Assembly: GCA_910580195.1 (NCBI GenBank)
Contig: CAJTWA010000045.1
Span: forward strand, 1-37,213
From: an uncultured Lachnospiraceae bacterium
GTDB taxonomy: Bacteria; Bacillota; Clostridia; Lachnospirales; Lachnospiraceae
DNA: 37,213 bases
Direction of reading: 5' to 3'
Both the position numbers and the translations under genes were made by a program. Below are positions 15,284-24,302 of this stretch, piece after piece. Numbering within the stretch: position 1 is the stretch's first letter; every line of letters starts with the position of its first letter. The notes below the pieces were generated by a model. The model worked only from the letters and a program-made list of their open reading frames with translations, was not told the origin of the DNA and did not search any database.

Positions 15284-16932
15284 AGATTACAGAGATTCAG
15301 ATTAAAAATTTTGGAAAACTCCATAATATTAATATCCGCCCGCTGCCGGGGATTAATGTGATTTACGGGGAAAATGAAACCGGGAAATCCACATTGCAGC
15401 AGTTTATCAGCGCAATGCTTTTTGGGGTAGAAAAGCAGCAGGGTATGCCGGGAAAGCATGACAGCTACCAGCAGTATGAGCCTTGGGACGGCAATTCCTA
15501 TTATGCTGGCGGGCTGAAGTTTACGGTGGCGGGGAAACCATTTTTTCTGGAGCGCAATTTTTACCATAAAGAAAAATCAGCGAAATTGGTAAATGAGGGG
15601 GACTTGGAGGAACTGTCCGTGGAGCAGGGGGATTTGGAAATGCTTTTAGGCGGCATGAAAAAAGAAACCTACGAAAATACCTTCTGTATCCGCCAAGAAT
15701 CGGTGGAAACGAAAAAAGAGCTTTCTGACATCCTGCAGAATTACTTTGTAAACGCCTCCCTTGGCGGGGAAGGGGAAATTGACGTGGCAGGCGCACGCAA
15801 ACAGCTCCGGGAGCGGCAGGCGCAGGCCGAGCAGAAATATCAGCAGAAACTTGCCGAGCGCAAAGAAGCAGAAGAAAAGCTCCTGCTGGCCGAACGGCTC
15901 TTAAAGCGGGATGCAGAGCAATTGAAAAAACAGAAAAAAGATGGGTTCCGCGCCCTTTTGCCAAATGAGCAGGAGGAAATGATGCTGTATGAGCACGATA
16001 CCAACCAGATGGCGGAATACCTTAGGGATATCCGCCAGAAAAAAGAGCAGAAGGAATACCATTTGAAATTTGCCCTTTCCTTGTTCCTGATGGCCCTCGG
16101 GCTTTTTGCAGGGATTTGGAATGGGATGGAGCATTTGGCCCAGGTCCCGGCGGCAGGCTGGATTGTGCTGGAGGCCGTGCTGTCCTGCCTTGTGCTGGCC
16201 GGGGTAGTTGGGGGATTTGTCTGGTACGGGAAATCCAAGCGGCTGAAACTTCTCCGCAAGCAGCAGGAGGAGGAGGCTAGGGAAGTGATGCAGTACAATT
16301 CCATGGAACGGGAGCAGCAGAAGCATACCCAGCAGCAGAAGCAGCAAGCCAGCAAACAGGCCGTGGAAGACTTATTGCAAATCCAGCTTTCGGAAAAACA
16401 GGCCGAACTGATTAATTTGCAGGAAGAAGTGGAGGAGTGCCGCGTCCCTTCCGAGGAGGAGCAGGAATATGAGCGGCAGATGCGGGCCTATGAGCTAGCC
16501 GGGAGGCTTTTGGAACAGCTTTCCCAAGAAGCCTATCAGGACATCCGGGAGCAGATGGAGCAGGAAATGTCCCGGATCCTGTCCGAATTGACAAATGGGA
16601 AGTACCATAAAATCGGCTTGGACGCCCAGATGGAATTGGTAGCCACCGCAGGGAAACGGCGGCTGCGCCCATGGCAGCTAAGCCAAGGGACAATGGAACA
16701 GATGTACTTGGCGCTGCGGATGGGGGCAGGGCGGTTTTTCACAAGGGAGGAATCCATGCCGATTATGCTGGACGAGGTATTTGCCGCCTTTGATGAAAAA
16801 CGCCTGGAAGGCGCATTGCAGTGGCTGGGTAAGCAGGATGGGCAGATTTTCCTGTTCACCTGCCGGAAACGGGAGATAGAGATTTTGGAGCGGAAAGGGA
16901 TTCCTTTTGGGAAAATTATGCTTAGCAAGTGA
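15280..16932 (+). CDS. Short SbcC/YhaN-like ATPase with two membrane segments
   Basis: SMC/Rad50-like ATPase that pairs with the SbcD-like protein. Walker A is GENETGKST at residues 30-38; an ABC-type signature LSQGT lies at ~467 and Walker B PIMLDEVFAAFD at ~493. Between them are coiled-coil stretches (residues ~165-215 and ~330-430) and two hydrophobic helices at ~264-284 and ~294-316. At 550 residues it is about half the length of SbcC (~1000) or B. subtilis YhaN (~960). The central zinc-hook region is replaced by the membrane hairpin, as in YhaN-type proteins. This suggests a membrane-tethered complex rather than free SbcCD. It is translationally coupled to the gene before it. Confidence 0.82.
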   Translation: MKITEIQIKNFGKLHNINIRPLPGINVIYGENETGKSTLQQFISAMLFGVEKQQGMPGKHDSYQQYEPWDGNSYYAGGLKFTVAGKPFFLERNFYHKEKSAKLVNEGDLEELSVEQGDLEMLLGGMKKETYENTFCIRQESVETKKELSDILQNYFVNASLGGEGEIDVAGARKQLRERQAQAEQKYQQKLAERKEAEEKLLLAERLLKRDAEQLKKQKKDGFRALLPNEQEEMMLYEHDTNQMAEYLRDIRQKKEQKEYHLKFALSLFLMALGLFAGIWNGMEHLAQVPAAGWIVLEAVLSCLVLAGVVGGFVWYGKSKRLKLLRKQQEEEAREVMQYNSMEREQQKHTQQQKQQASKQAVEDLLQIQLSEKQAELINLQEEVEECRVPSEEEQEYERQMRAYELAGRLLEQLSQEAYQDIREQMEQEMSRILSELTNGKYHKIGLDAQMELVATAGKRRLRPWQLSQGTMEQMYLALRMGAGRFFTREESMPIMLDEVFAAFDEKRLEGALQWLGKQDGQIFLFTCRKREIEILERKGIPFGKIMLSK

Positions 16933-16950
16933 AAGCAGGGACGTAAGCCT

Positions 16951-16986
16951 TTTGGGACGAGCGGCAGTTTAGGGCTGCCCGTCCCC
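16951..16986. repeat. Palindromic repeat, copy 2, hairpin after the SbcC-like gene
   Basis: GGGACG (16954-16959) and GGCAG pair with CTGCC and CGTCCC (to 16985). The block is clearly related to 5765-5810. It sits between two host genes and may attenuate transcription into the penicillin-binding protein gene. Confidence 0.5.
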
Positions 16987-17037
16987 GCGAAAACGAAATG
17001 TAAGAAAAGACTGACATAAGAGGCAGCAGGATAGGAT

Positions 17038-19122
17038 ATGAGTAAAAAGAAAAAAAAGAAGAAAAAATACCGTGTCTTTTGGTTTTTTGCAAAACTTCAG
17101 ATTGTGCTGCTCCTGCTGGTGGCGGCCGGGGTAGGCTGGTACTACTACGGCGGCTATGCCAAGAAAGTGGGGATTATGCAGCAGGAGGCCCGGATGTTCG
17201 TGGAGAAGTCCAATGCGGATACCTTCCGTTCCGTACAGACCAGCCTTGTATACGATGCCAACGGCAAGCTGATTTCCACCCTGAAAGGGGAAAAGGACGT
17301 ATATTATCTGGAATATGAGGAAATCCCTGCCTATGCAGTGGCAGCCATGATAAGCATTGAGGACAAGAAATTTTACAGCCATAACGGCATTGACATTAAG
17401 GCTATCCTGCGGGCTGCCCAAGCCATGATAAAGAATGGGGAAGTTACCCAAGGGGGCAGCACCATTACCCAGCAGCTTGCCAAACTTACTTTTTTGACGC
17501 AGGAGCGGACTTGGGAGCGCAAGATTGAGGAAATTTTCATTGCCGTGGGCTTGGAGCGGAAGTTCAGCAAAGACGAAATTATGGAATTTTACCTGAACAA
17601 CGTCTATTTTGGAAATGGGTATTACGGCATCCAAGCGGCCAGCAAAGGGTATTTCAATGTGGACGCGAAGGACCTTTCCCTTTCCCAGATTGCCTTTTTG
17701 TGCGCCATCCCCAATAACCCCAGCCTGTACGACCCGGTGGAACGGATGGAAAATACCATCAAGCGGCGGGACCGGATTTTAAACCAGATGCTGGAGGATG
17801 GGAAAATCAGCCAAGAAACTTTCGGGCAGGCCCAGATGGAAACCATTACCTTGAACCGGCCGGAAAAGACAAAAAACGACTATGTGGAAACTTACACCTA
17901 TTACTGCGCCATCCGTGCATTGATGCGCCAGCAGGGGTTCCAGTTCAAGACGGAATTTTCTTCAGACGAAGAAAAAGCCAAGTATCAGGAGGAATATGAC
18001 GCCCTCTATGGGGAGTGCCAGAAAAGCCTGTATACGGAAGGGTACCGGATTTACACTTCGATTGACTTGGATGTGCAGCAGATGCTGCAGAATACGGTAG
18101 ATACCCATTTGGCAGAGTTTACGGAGCAGAACGAGGAGGGCATTTTTGCCTTGCAGGGGTCTGCGGTGTGCATTGACAACCATACGGGGCATGTGAAGGC
18201 CATCGTGGGCGGCCGGAACCAGAACCTTCCCGGCTATACGCTGAACCGGGCGTACCAGAGTTTCCGCCAGCCGGGCAGCGCCATCAAGCCGCTGATTGTG
18301 TACACCCCGGCATTGGAGTGGAAATACACCCCCGATACCATCGTCCAAGATGTGAAAACAGAGGAGGGGCCTTCGAATTCCAGCGGCTGGTACGAAGGGG
18401 ACATTACCCTGCGCCGGGCGGTGGCAGCGTCAAAAAATACCGTTGCATGGCACCTTCTGGAGGAGCTTACGCCCCGCACAGGGCTTTCCTACCTGAAAAA
18501 CATGAAATTTTCCAGAATAGACCCCAAGGACGAACGGCCTACCAGCGCGCTGGGCGGGTTCACCAATGGGGTGTCCGCGGTGGAAATGGCTTCTGGCTAT
18601 GCCGCAATCGTCCACGATGGGAAATTCCGGGAGCCAACCTGCATCACAAAGATTACGGATGCAGCGGACAACGTGATTCTGGAAACAGAGAGTGAAGAAG
18701 TGGAAATCTATAAGAAAAATGCTGCCCGCATGATGACGGATATGCTGGTATCCGTCCTGCAGGAAGGCACAGGCCAAGGCCTTGCGCTGAGCATGATGCC
18801 TTCCGCAGGGAAGACCGGGACCACCAACGACAATAAAGACGGGTGGTTTGTGGGGTATACCAGCTATTACACCACCAGCGTGTGGGTAGGCTATGACATG
18901 CCGAGGGAGCTGCCGGGGCTGTCCGGGGCAAGCTACCCGGGAGGCATTTGGCAGGACTTTATGGAGCAGCTCCACCAAGGCTTGGAGCCGGTGGCGTTCC
19001 TTCCCTATATTGATGAAAATAAGGCGCCGCTGGATGATGAAGAATATCTGGAAGGCCTGCAGGAAGAACAGGAAGGCGCCCAAGGGGAAGGGTGGCCGGA
19101 AGGGCAGGAAGTATTCCAGTGA
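17038..19122 (+). CDS. ponA: Class A penicillin-binding protein (PBP1A-type)
   Basis: Bifunctional peptidoglycan synthase acting at the outer face of the membrane: glycosyltransferase plus DD-transpeptidase. A very basic cytoplasmic start (SKKKKKKKKYRV) leads into one membrane helix (~residues 18-42). The GT51 domain carries EDKKFYSHNG with catalytic Glu108, QGGSTITQQLAK and ERKFSKDEIMEFYLN. The transpeptidase domain has SAIK (Ser414, Lys417), SKN (465-467) and KTGT (592-595). The C-terminus is an acidic Glu/Gly/Gln-rich tail without further domains. At 694 residues it is slightly shorter than B. subtilis PBP1. AGGATAGG precedes ATG 17038. All catalytic motifs are intact, so it should be active. 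Confidence 0.95.
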   Translation: MSKKKKKKKKYRVFWFFAKLQIVLLLLVAAGVGWYYYGGYAKKVGIMQQEARMFVEKSNADTFRSVQTSLVYDANGKLISTLKGEKDVYYLEYEEIPAYAVAAMISIEDKKFYSHNGIDIKAILRAAQAMIKNGEVTQGGSTITQQLAKLTFLTQERTWERKIEEIFIAVGLERKFSKDEIMEFYLNNVYFGNGYYGIQAASKGYFNVDAKDLSLSQIAFLCAIPNNPSLYDPVERMENTIKRRDRILNQMLEDGKISQETFGQAQMETITLNRPEKTKNDYVETYTYYCAIRALMRQQGFQFKTEFSSDEEKAKYQEEYDALYGECQKSLYTEGYRIYTSIDLDVQQMLQNTVDTHLAEFTEQNEEGIFALQGSAVCIDNHTGHVKAIVGGRNQNLPGYTLNRAYQSFRQPGSAIKPLIVYTPALEWKYTPDTIVQDVKTEEGPSNSSGWYEGDITLRRAVAASKNTVAWHLLEELTPRTGLSYLKNMKFSRIDPKDERPTSALGGFTNGVSAVEMASGYAAIVHDGKFREPTCITKITDAADNVILETESEEVEIYKKNAARMMTDMLVSVLQEGTGQGLALSMMPSAGKTGTTNDNKDGWFVGYTSYYTTSVWVGYDMPRELPGLSGASYPGGIWQDFMEQLHQGLEPVAFLPYIDENKAPLDDEEYLEGLQEEQEGAQGEGWPEGQEVFQ

Positions 19123-19189
19123 AATGGGTGGGGATTTCAGGCCTAGAAGAATTTGTGCCTAAGTAAAATGAAAGGAATGGGTGATTATT

Positions 19190-19459
19190 ATGGCAAAAGA
19201 GGCTACCCTGCAAGTAAGGATGGATTCAGAATTGAAGGAACAGGCAGAATTATTATATAAGCAATTAGGGACATCTTTTGCAGAAGCGGTTAGGATATTT
19301 GCACGGCAGAGTGTGGAAGAACAGGCAATGCCTTTTTCAATGCATCTGATGCCGTCAGAGTCCAAGAGGAAATTAGGCATTGCAGACGGGCAGTATGTGA
19401 TTCCAGACGATATAGATGGAAGCAATGATGAAATAGCAGAAATGTTTGGGGTGAAATGA
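19190..19459 (+). CDS. RelB/DinJ-family antitoxin
   Basis: Ribbon-helix-helix antitoxin expected to bind its own promoter and neutralise the PIN toxin that follows. ATG 19190 (MAKEATLQVRMDSELKEQAE) gives 89 residues; a GTG at 19181 with AAAGGA upstream is an alternative start in the same frame. ATLQVRMDSELK is the DNA-contacting strand, and the TSFAEAVRIFARQSVEEQAM segment with PFSM is typical of DinJ. The C-terminal half should wrap the toxin. Its stop overlaps the toxin start (ATGA), the standard coupling of such pairs. Confidence 0.85.
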   Translation: MAKEATLQVRMDSELKEQAELLYKQLGTSFAEAVRIFARQSVEEQAMPFSMHLMPSESKRKLGIADGQYVIPDDIDGSNDEIAEMFGVK

Positions 19460-19866
19460 TTGTGAAAATGTTACTGGATACCCATATCGTGCTGTGGGCT
19501 ATTGCGGATAGCGCTAAATTGCCTGAAAAAATAATAAATCTCCTTGAGTCAAAAGAGAATGAAGTGTCCTATAGCGTGGCTTCTATCTGGGAAGTGGCAA
19601 TCAAACACAAGATACGGCCAGCGCAAATGCCTCTGCCAGAGGAAGTATTTGTTGGGCTGTGCCAGAAGGTTGGTTTTACACAATTACCGATAAAGCCGGA
19701 ACACATTTTTTGCTTAAAGGAATTAGTAAGGCCCTTGGATGCACCAAAGCATAATGATCCGTTTGATAGGATGCTGCTTGCACAGGCAAAATATGAAAAG
19801 TTAAAGTTGGTTACGCACGATTCGATGTTCCTACATTATAAAGAAGATTGTATTATGCGTGTGTAA
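19456..19866 (+). CDS. PIN-domain toxin (VapC-like ribonuclease)
   Basis: A 136-residue PIN-domain protein, likely an RNA endonuclease toxin. The conserved acidic residues are visible: Asp8 (LLDTHIVLW), Glu46 (SIWEVAIK), Asp101/Asp104 (HNDPFDRML) and Asp122 (VTHDSMF). The order and spacing fit an intact PIN fold, and DTHxxLW with NDPFDRML puts it in the group close to COG3744. It is coupled to the antitoxin by a four-base overlap. Pairing of a DinJ-type antitoxin with a PIN toxin, rather than with YafQ, is frequent in Lachnospiraceae. Targets are unknown. Confidence 0.9.
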   Translation: MIVKMLLDTHIVLWAIADSAKLPEKIINLLESKENEVSYSVASIWEVAIKHKIRPAQMPLPEEVFVGLCQKVGFTQLPIKPEHIFCLKELVRPLDAPKHNDPFDRMLLAQAKYEKLKLVTHDSMFLHYKEDCIMRV

Positions 19867-19930
19867 AGGGAGGATGGTGGGCAGGCCATCTAAGTGCCAT
19901 AGATAAAATCTATAGCGCCGCATGAAACGC

Positions 19931-19990
19931 CCAATTACAGGAATCCTGCCAAGGCGGAAACTCTTGCCTTGGCAGGATTTTAGTAATTGG
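19931..19990. repeat. 60-bp near-perfect hairpin between two toxin-antitoxin loci
   Basis: CCAATTAC/GTAATTGG (19931-19938, 19983-19990) and AATCCTGCCAAGGC/GCCTTGGCAGGATT (19942-19955, 19966-19979) form a 22-bp stem with small bulges. It lacks a long T-run. It may be a shared terminator or a palindromic mobile repeat; it lies about 35 bp from the point where the neighbouring toxin is cut. A smaller palindrome TACCTTAGA/TCTAAGGTA follows at 20022-20044. Confidence 0.7.
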
Positions 19991-20025
19991 CAATCCCCTG
20001 TGCTTAATCATTTTCTTCATGTACC

Positions 20026-20094
20026 TTAGAATAACTCTAAGGTAAAAGGGGCAGATGCAAGGACATTTGTGTCAATTACTGCATAATATTTCAT
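20026..20094 (-). pseudogene. Truncated PIN-domain toxin (22 residues left)
   Basis: Nine bases after the antitoxin stop, with AAGGGG as ribosome site, a frame begins MKYYAVIDTNVLASA, the N-terminus of the PIN_3/COG1569 toxin group including the first catalytic Asp (IDTNV). It then departs (PFTLELF) and stops at 20026. The family is about 135 residues long, so more than 80% is missing. No continuation is visible in other frames down to 19867. The cut coincides with a 9-bp palindrome. Confidence 0.78.
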
Positions 20095-20103
20095 CGTGTC
20101 CCC

Positions 20104-20385
20104 TTATCTTCTCGCTTCTGCAATTTCTGCATTTATTTCATCCAGACCCATATCGGATATCCCATGTTCTTCTGCAATCTGGCTGGCAGCTTTCATTGCC
20201 TTTAGCGCCCTGTTTTCAGGCTCCGGGTCAAGTTTCATGCTGAATGGGATACCATTTTCCTGAATTAATCTTGATATGCACATACGCAGGTACGTTGGCA
20301 AATCAATGCCAAGACGTTCACAGATACTGGCTGCCTTAATTTTGGAAGTGTCGTCAGTACGGAATTGTACGAATGAATTTGCCAT
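20104..20385 (-). CDS. RelB/DinJ-family antitoxin, toxin partner destroyed
   Basis: A 93-residue antitoxin starting at ATG 20385 (MANSFVQFRTDDTSKIKAAS), eight bases after AAAGGAG. It has the DinJ ribbon-helix-helix core (CERLGIDLPTYLRMCISRLI), the PFSM motif and a C-terminal acidic region (GISDMGLDEINAEIAEARR). This family is commonly encoded just ahead of a PIN_3 toxin, and the first codons of that toxin are still present downstream. The antitoxin frame is intact, so it may persist as an orphan, could act against a related toxin elsewhere, or is simply not yet decayed. Confidence 0.85.
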   Translation of the reverse strand: MANSFVQFRTDDTSKIKAASICERLGIDLPTYLRMCISRLIQENGIPFSMKLDPEPENRALKAMKAASQIAEEHGISDMGLDEINAEIAEARR

Positions 20386-20410
20386 GCGGTTCTCTCCTTT
20401 CTTGATAGTT

Positions 20411-20441
20411 TTACAGTAACATATTTTGTAATCACTTGCAA
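20411..20441 (-). promoter_or_regulatory. Promoter and operator-like repeat of the orphan antitoxin
   Basis: On the minus strand TTGCAA (20436-20441), 17-bp spacer, TACTGT (20413-20418). An inverted repeat TTACA/TGTAA (20411-20415, 20427-20431) overlaps it, a fit place for antitoxin autorepression. Confidence 0.45.
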
Positions 20442-20512
20442 TCAATTGATGGAAATTTCAGCACATAGGTGGGATTTCCCTTGCTCCGGCTGCCGGGGAC
20501 CGCCCTGCTTGC

Positions 20513-23392
20513 TTACACATTTTCATTTTTCAGCACATCAATGGTATTCTCTTTCTTGATTTTCCCCATGGAATAGAGCATTGTCACAAACACCACAAGG
20601 AACACGCTCCCAACCGCAATGGCAATGCTGTACCAAGGGATGAAGAAGTCAGTGTTAAGCCCATTGGAAATTGTCTGGTAAATGAGCCAAGTGACAAGGA
20701 ACGATACCGGCAGCCCGTACATAAGCCCCTTAAACCCATAGAGCAGGCACTCGAAATTCATCATTTTTTGGAAGCCTTCCGGCGTCATGCCTATAGATTT
20801 CAGCATGGCAAATTCCCTCCGCCGCAGGTTGATGTTGGTGGAAATGGTATTAAACACATTTGCCGCAGCAATCAGTGAAATCAGCGTAATAAACCCAAAA
20901 GCAAACACATTGACGACTGTTACCATGGCTCTGTCATTTTCTATGCTGGCAGCGACGTCGTATAAAGCATCTTCCGGGAGGCCTTTGCCTGCCAGCATTT
21001 TGCGGATCGTACCGTAAGTTCCCGCATGGTCTTCGCATGTAAGGTACAGCCGGGTGATGTGTTCCTGGCTGGGCGGGTTGCTGGGAAGGTTCCAGTATTC
21101 CGTATTTTGTTCCAAGCCGGCAAATACGTCGTCGATAAAGCTGCAGGGATAAAATAGCTGCGGGTTATCTTCCTTATCTAAGAACAATGCAGGAGCTTTC
21201 TGCACGGCAGCCCCTATGGAAATGGGCACGGTGAGGGCGCTTTCTTCCAAGGTGCAGGTTACGTTTTTATTTTGGCTTGTGAGCCATTGGATGCACTGGA
21301 GCTTACCGCTATCTTGGTCAATTTCTAGGTAGCCAGAGTCATATTTTTGAAACCGGCGGAGCAGGTATAGCTTAGGGTCAGCCTGCGTGGCATCGGAAAA
21401 CATGGTGAAACTGTAATATTTTCCATCCGTGCCATTGTATCTGTTCAGGGAATCTACAGCTACGGCGGTGGGTTTTTCCCGGTTGTAAAAAACTGATTCT
21501 GGCAATCCCTGTTCCTTTAAGTAGCTGCGGAAGGCTCCGTCTTCCAAAAAAATCAGGTGGAAATCCTCAAGGGACAGTTCCTGTTTGCGGTACTCGCTTC
21601 CAAGCTGCTGTTGATGCAGTTTCTGGTAATTTAAATAACTCTGGCTGGTGGCAGAGGTTTTCACGGAGCCAGTGAGGTAAAATTCGTAAGCGTAAGCAGC
21701 GTTTGTTACATTTTTGATTTCCTTTAGTTCCGAAAGCAGCGTATCCGGGGAATAATCCTCATTGCGAACCGTGTACTGGATATCATAGCTGGAATTGGAA
21801 AGCACCGTCCCCACGGATTCCGTCAGGTAGCTGCACCAGCTGCTGGCAGAAATAAACAGCACAATGCTTAAAAATAAGGAAATGACGGTAGCCCGGTATT
21901 TCTTCCGGTTGCGCTTGTAATTTTTGGAGGCAAGCATGCCTTCGAAGCCGAACAGCTTTTTAGTAAGCCGGGAAGTCCTGACTTTGCCCGGGCGGATGGC
22001 AATGTCGTCGGTCTGGCGGATGGCGTCAATCGCCGATTTCTTCATAGCCCGCCGGACAGGGAGATAGGCGGAAATCAGGATTGTCATCAAGGAAACCAAT
22101 ATGGCAGCCACTAACGCAGGGAAGGAGGGATGCAGCGTTAAAGAAGCCGAAGTGGCTGGCCCTAGGGCCTCTATGACTGTGGAAGTCCCAGAAATGCTTG
22201 CAGTTCCGGGAACCCCTAAGACAGTCCCTATCATATCTTTGGTAAAAAAGAACGTTACCCCAATCCCAAGGAGCCCGGACAGCATCCCCAAAGGTATCCC
22301 GATGCATCCCAAAAACAGCGCTTCAAACAGGACGCTCCCCGTAAGCTGCCGCTTGGTTGCCCCAATGGAGGCCATCAGGCCAAACTGCTTGGTGCGTTCA
22401 CTGACGGAAATGGAAAATGCATTGTAAATCAGTGAAATGGAACCAAACATGATAATGCCGATTAAGATAAAGGCAAGGCCGAACAGCACGCTGTTGTAGC
22501 GGCTTTCCCCGGAATACCCATAAAGGCGCAGCAGGCTGTAATTCATTTTGAGGGTGGCAGTTTCGGAGCTGCCCAGCTCGGAAAATAAGCGGTCCAGTGC
22601 AGGCACTGTGTCCCAGCCGGCGTCTGTGCGGACGTACATATTGTACCAGTGGCTGCTTTCATTGCTGCCAAAGGTCAAGGCAGTGTAAGCAGGGGCTGTG
22701 TAGTCCTCAAAGGAAGGGCGCTCGTAAAATCCGGTTACGGTGTAGGTTTTTGTTTCGCCGGGCACCAATTCTTCGGAAACAGCGGTTCCTGGCTCTATCG
22801 TATCCTTCCTGCTGCCGGGGGTTCCAGCCGTGTTCCCGGAACTTTCGCTGTTGTCCTCTTTTGCATTTAGGTAGGGGACCTGGTTCGTAAGGATTTCGCC
22901 GTTATCCCCCATACGGGTGCCAAGGTTCAGTTCCAGCTTGTCACCCAGCCCGTATTTGATCCCCCCATTGAGGTAGAGGTGGTTGGGGAGCAGGATTTCA
23001 TTTTCATTTTCCGGCATCCGCCCGCTGGTGATGTGGATAGGCATCATTTCCGTAAAGTCGTCTTGGATCCCGAAAATGCCCAGAAATGGCTTATCTGCAT
23101 TGTCGCAGCCTTCTAAGTAAGAATATCCCAGCAGTTCCAAAGAAACAGCCTTTGCGGCCTGCCCATGGGAACGTAGCTTTTGGGCGTCTTCCCATGGAAG
23201 GTCCCGAAAGCTGCCATCCCAGTTCCCGTTATCGTAAATGGTAGACTGGATTAGGCAATGGCGCAGGGAAGAAATGCTGATGGTGGTGGCGGTGAACATG
23301 GCTGCCGAAAGGATAATCCCGACAATGGTAACAAGTGTCCGGGTGCGGTTTTCTTTTAAATTTTTTAAGGTTATTTTCTGGAAAATATTCAT
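20513..23392 (-). CDS. Large FtsX-type ABC transporter permease
   Basis: Membrane subunit (959 residues) of a two-gene ABC system of the MacB/BceB superfamily. Such systems remove antimicrobial peptides or drive extracytoplasmic work rather than classical import. Membrane helix 1 lies at ~18-40 (TLVTIVGIILSAAMFTATTI), followed by an outer domain of ~260 residues. Helices cluster at ~300-325, ~355-380 and ~425-445, then one at ~500-522. A second outer domain of ~300 residues follows, and three helices lie at ~825-850, ~885-905 and ~930-950. FtsX-like domains include the SERTKQFGLMASIGATKRQL and RRREFAMLKSIGMTPEGFQK coupling segments. BceB proteins are near 650 residues with one outer domain, so this is a different, two-ectodomain form. 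It overlaps the ATPase gene by four bases. Confidence 0.88.
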   Translation of the reverse strand: MNIFQKITLKNLKENRTRTLVTIVGIILSAAMFTATTISISSLRHCLIQSTIYDNGNWDGSFRDLPWEDAQKLRSHGQAAKAVSLELLGYSYLEGCDNADKPFLGIFGIQDDFTEMMPIHITSGRMPENENEILLPNHLYLNGGIKYGLGDKLELNLGTRMGDNGEILTNQVPYLNAKEDNSESSGNTAGTPGSRKDTIEPGTAVSEELVPGETKTYTVTGFYERPSFEDYTAPAYTALTFGSNESSHWYNMYVRTDAGWDTVPALDRLFSELGSSETATLKMNYSLLRLYGYSGESRYNSVLFGLAFILIGIIMFGSISLIYNAFSISVSERTKQFGLMASIGATKRQLTGSVLFEALFLGCIGIPLGMLSGLLGIGVTFFFTKDMIGTVLGVPGTASISGTSTVIEALGPATSASLTLHPSFPALVAAILVSLMTILISAYLPVRRAMKKSAIDAIRQTDDIAIRPGKVRTSRLTKKLFGFEGMLASKNYKRNRKKYRATVISLFLSIVLFISASSWCSYLTESVGTVLSNSSYDIQYTVRNEDYSPDTLLSELKEIKNVTNAAYAYEFYLTGSVKTSATSQSYLNYQKLHQQQLGSEYRKQELSLEDFHLIFLEDGAFRSYLKEQGLPESVFYNREKPTAVAVDSLNRYNGTDGKYYSFTMFSDATQADPKLYLLRRFQKYDSGYLEIDQDSGKLQCIQWLTSQNKNVTCTLEESALTVPISIGAAVQKAPALFLDKEDNPQLFYPCSFIDDVFAGLEQNTEYWNLPSNPPSQEHITRLYLTCEDHAGTYGTIRKMLAGKGLPEDALYDVAASIENDRAMVTVVNVFAFGFITLISLIAAANVFNTISTNINLRRREFAMLKSIGMTPEGFQKMMNFECLLYGFKGLMYGLPVSFLVTWLIYQTISNGLNTDFFIPWYSIAIAVGSVFLVVFVTMLYSMGKIKKENTIDVLKNENV

Positions 23393-24072
23393 GGCCGGAT
23401 TACCTCATCCCTTATAATTTTCCCATCCTCTAGGGCAATGACACGGTTGGCTTGGAGGGCAATATTTTCATCGTGGGTAATGACGATTAAGGTCTGCTTA
23501 TAGGTTTCATTGGAATACCTTAAGAGTTCCACAATTTCCTGGCTGTTCTTGGAGTCCAAGTTGCCGGTAGGCTCGTCGGCAAGCACCACCGCTGGGGCGT
23601 TCATCAATGCCCTGCCGATGGAAACCCTTTGCTGCTGCCCGCCGGAAAGCTGGTTGGGCAGATGCCCCTCCCTTCCCTTTAAGGAGAGGATTTGGAGCAA
23701 TTCCTCAAGCCGCCTTTCGTTCACCTCCCGGCGGTCCATCAGCACTGGGAGCGTCATGTTTTCCGTTACGTTCAGCACGGGGATTAAGTTGTAGAACTGG
23801 TAAATCAGCCCTACCTGCCGCCTGCGGAACACAGCAAGCTGGCTTTCATTCTGTGCATACACGTCCGTTCCTTCCATAAATACTTTCCCGGAGGTAGGCA
23901 CATCCACGCCGCCCAGCACGTGCAGCAGCGTGGATTTCCCGGAGCCGGAAGGGCCGATAATTGCGAGGAATTCCCCTTTTTGGACGGAAAAAGAAACGTC
24001 GTCCAATGCCCGAACTTGGTTTTCCCCGGAGCCGTAGATTTTTGTCAAATGTTCTGCTTTTAAAATTTCCAT
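23389..24072 (-). CDS. ABC transporter ATP-binding protein (MacB/LolD/BceA type)
   Basis: A 227-residue ATPase that powers the adjoining permease at the inner face of the membrane. Walker A GPSGSGKST is at residues 40-48, signature LSGGQQQRVSIGRAL near 140, Walker B VVLADEPTGNLD near 160, and the switch histidine in VITHDE near 195. YQFYNLIPVLNVTENM is the Q-loop form of the MacB/LolD/BceA group. AGAGG and AGGA sites precede ATG 24072. The stop overlaps the permease start, so the two are co-translated. Confidence 0.95.
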   Translation of the reverse strand: MEILKAEHLTKIYGSGENQVRALDDVSFSVQKGEFLAIIGPSGSGKSTLLHVLGGVDVPTSGKVFMEGTDVYAQNESQLAVFRRRQVGLIYQFYNLIPVLNVTENMTLPVLMDRREVNERRLEELLQILSLKGREGHLPNQLSGGQQQRVSIGRALMNAPAVVLADEPTGNLDSKNSQEIVELLRYSNETYKQTLIVITHDENIALQANRVIALEDGKIIRDEVIRP

Positions 24073-24302
24073 ATGGTCCTAACCTCTTTTCTAAGAGCGC
24101 GCCTGAAAAACCGGCCCTGCCGCCTGCAGCCTCCGTAAATTATGGAAGATATCCGAAAGATGTGTTTTTAATCTCTCAGAGCCTAATTCCCGGCAGCTTT
24201 GCTGCATAACAAACGAATGGCGGGCGAAGCGGGTCTTGGGCTGATACCCCCGCAGCCCTGCTGCGGGAAGTTCCATTGCGCGCTGGCTTTATTCTGGGAT
24301 TT

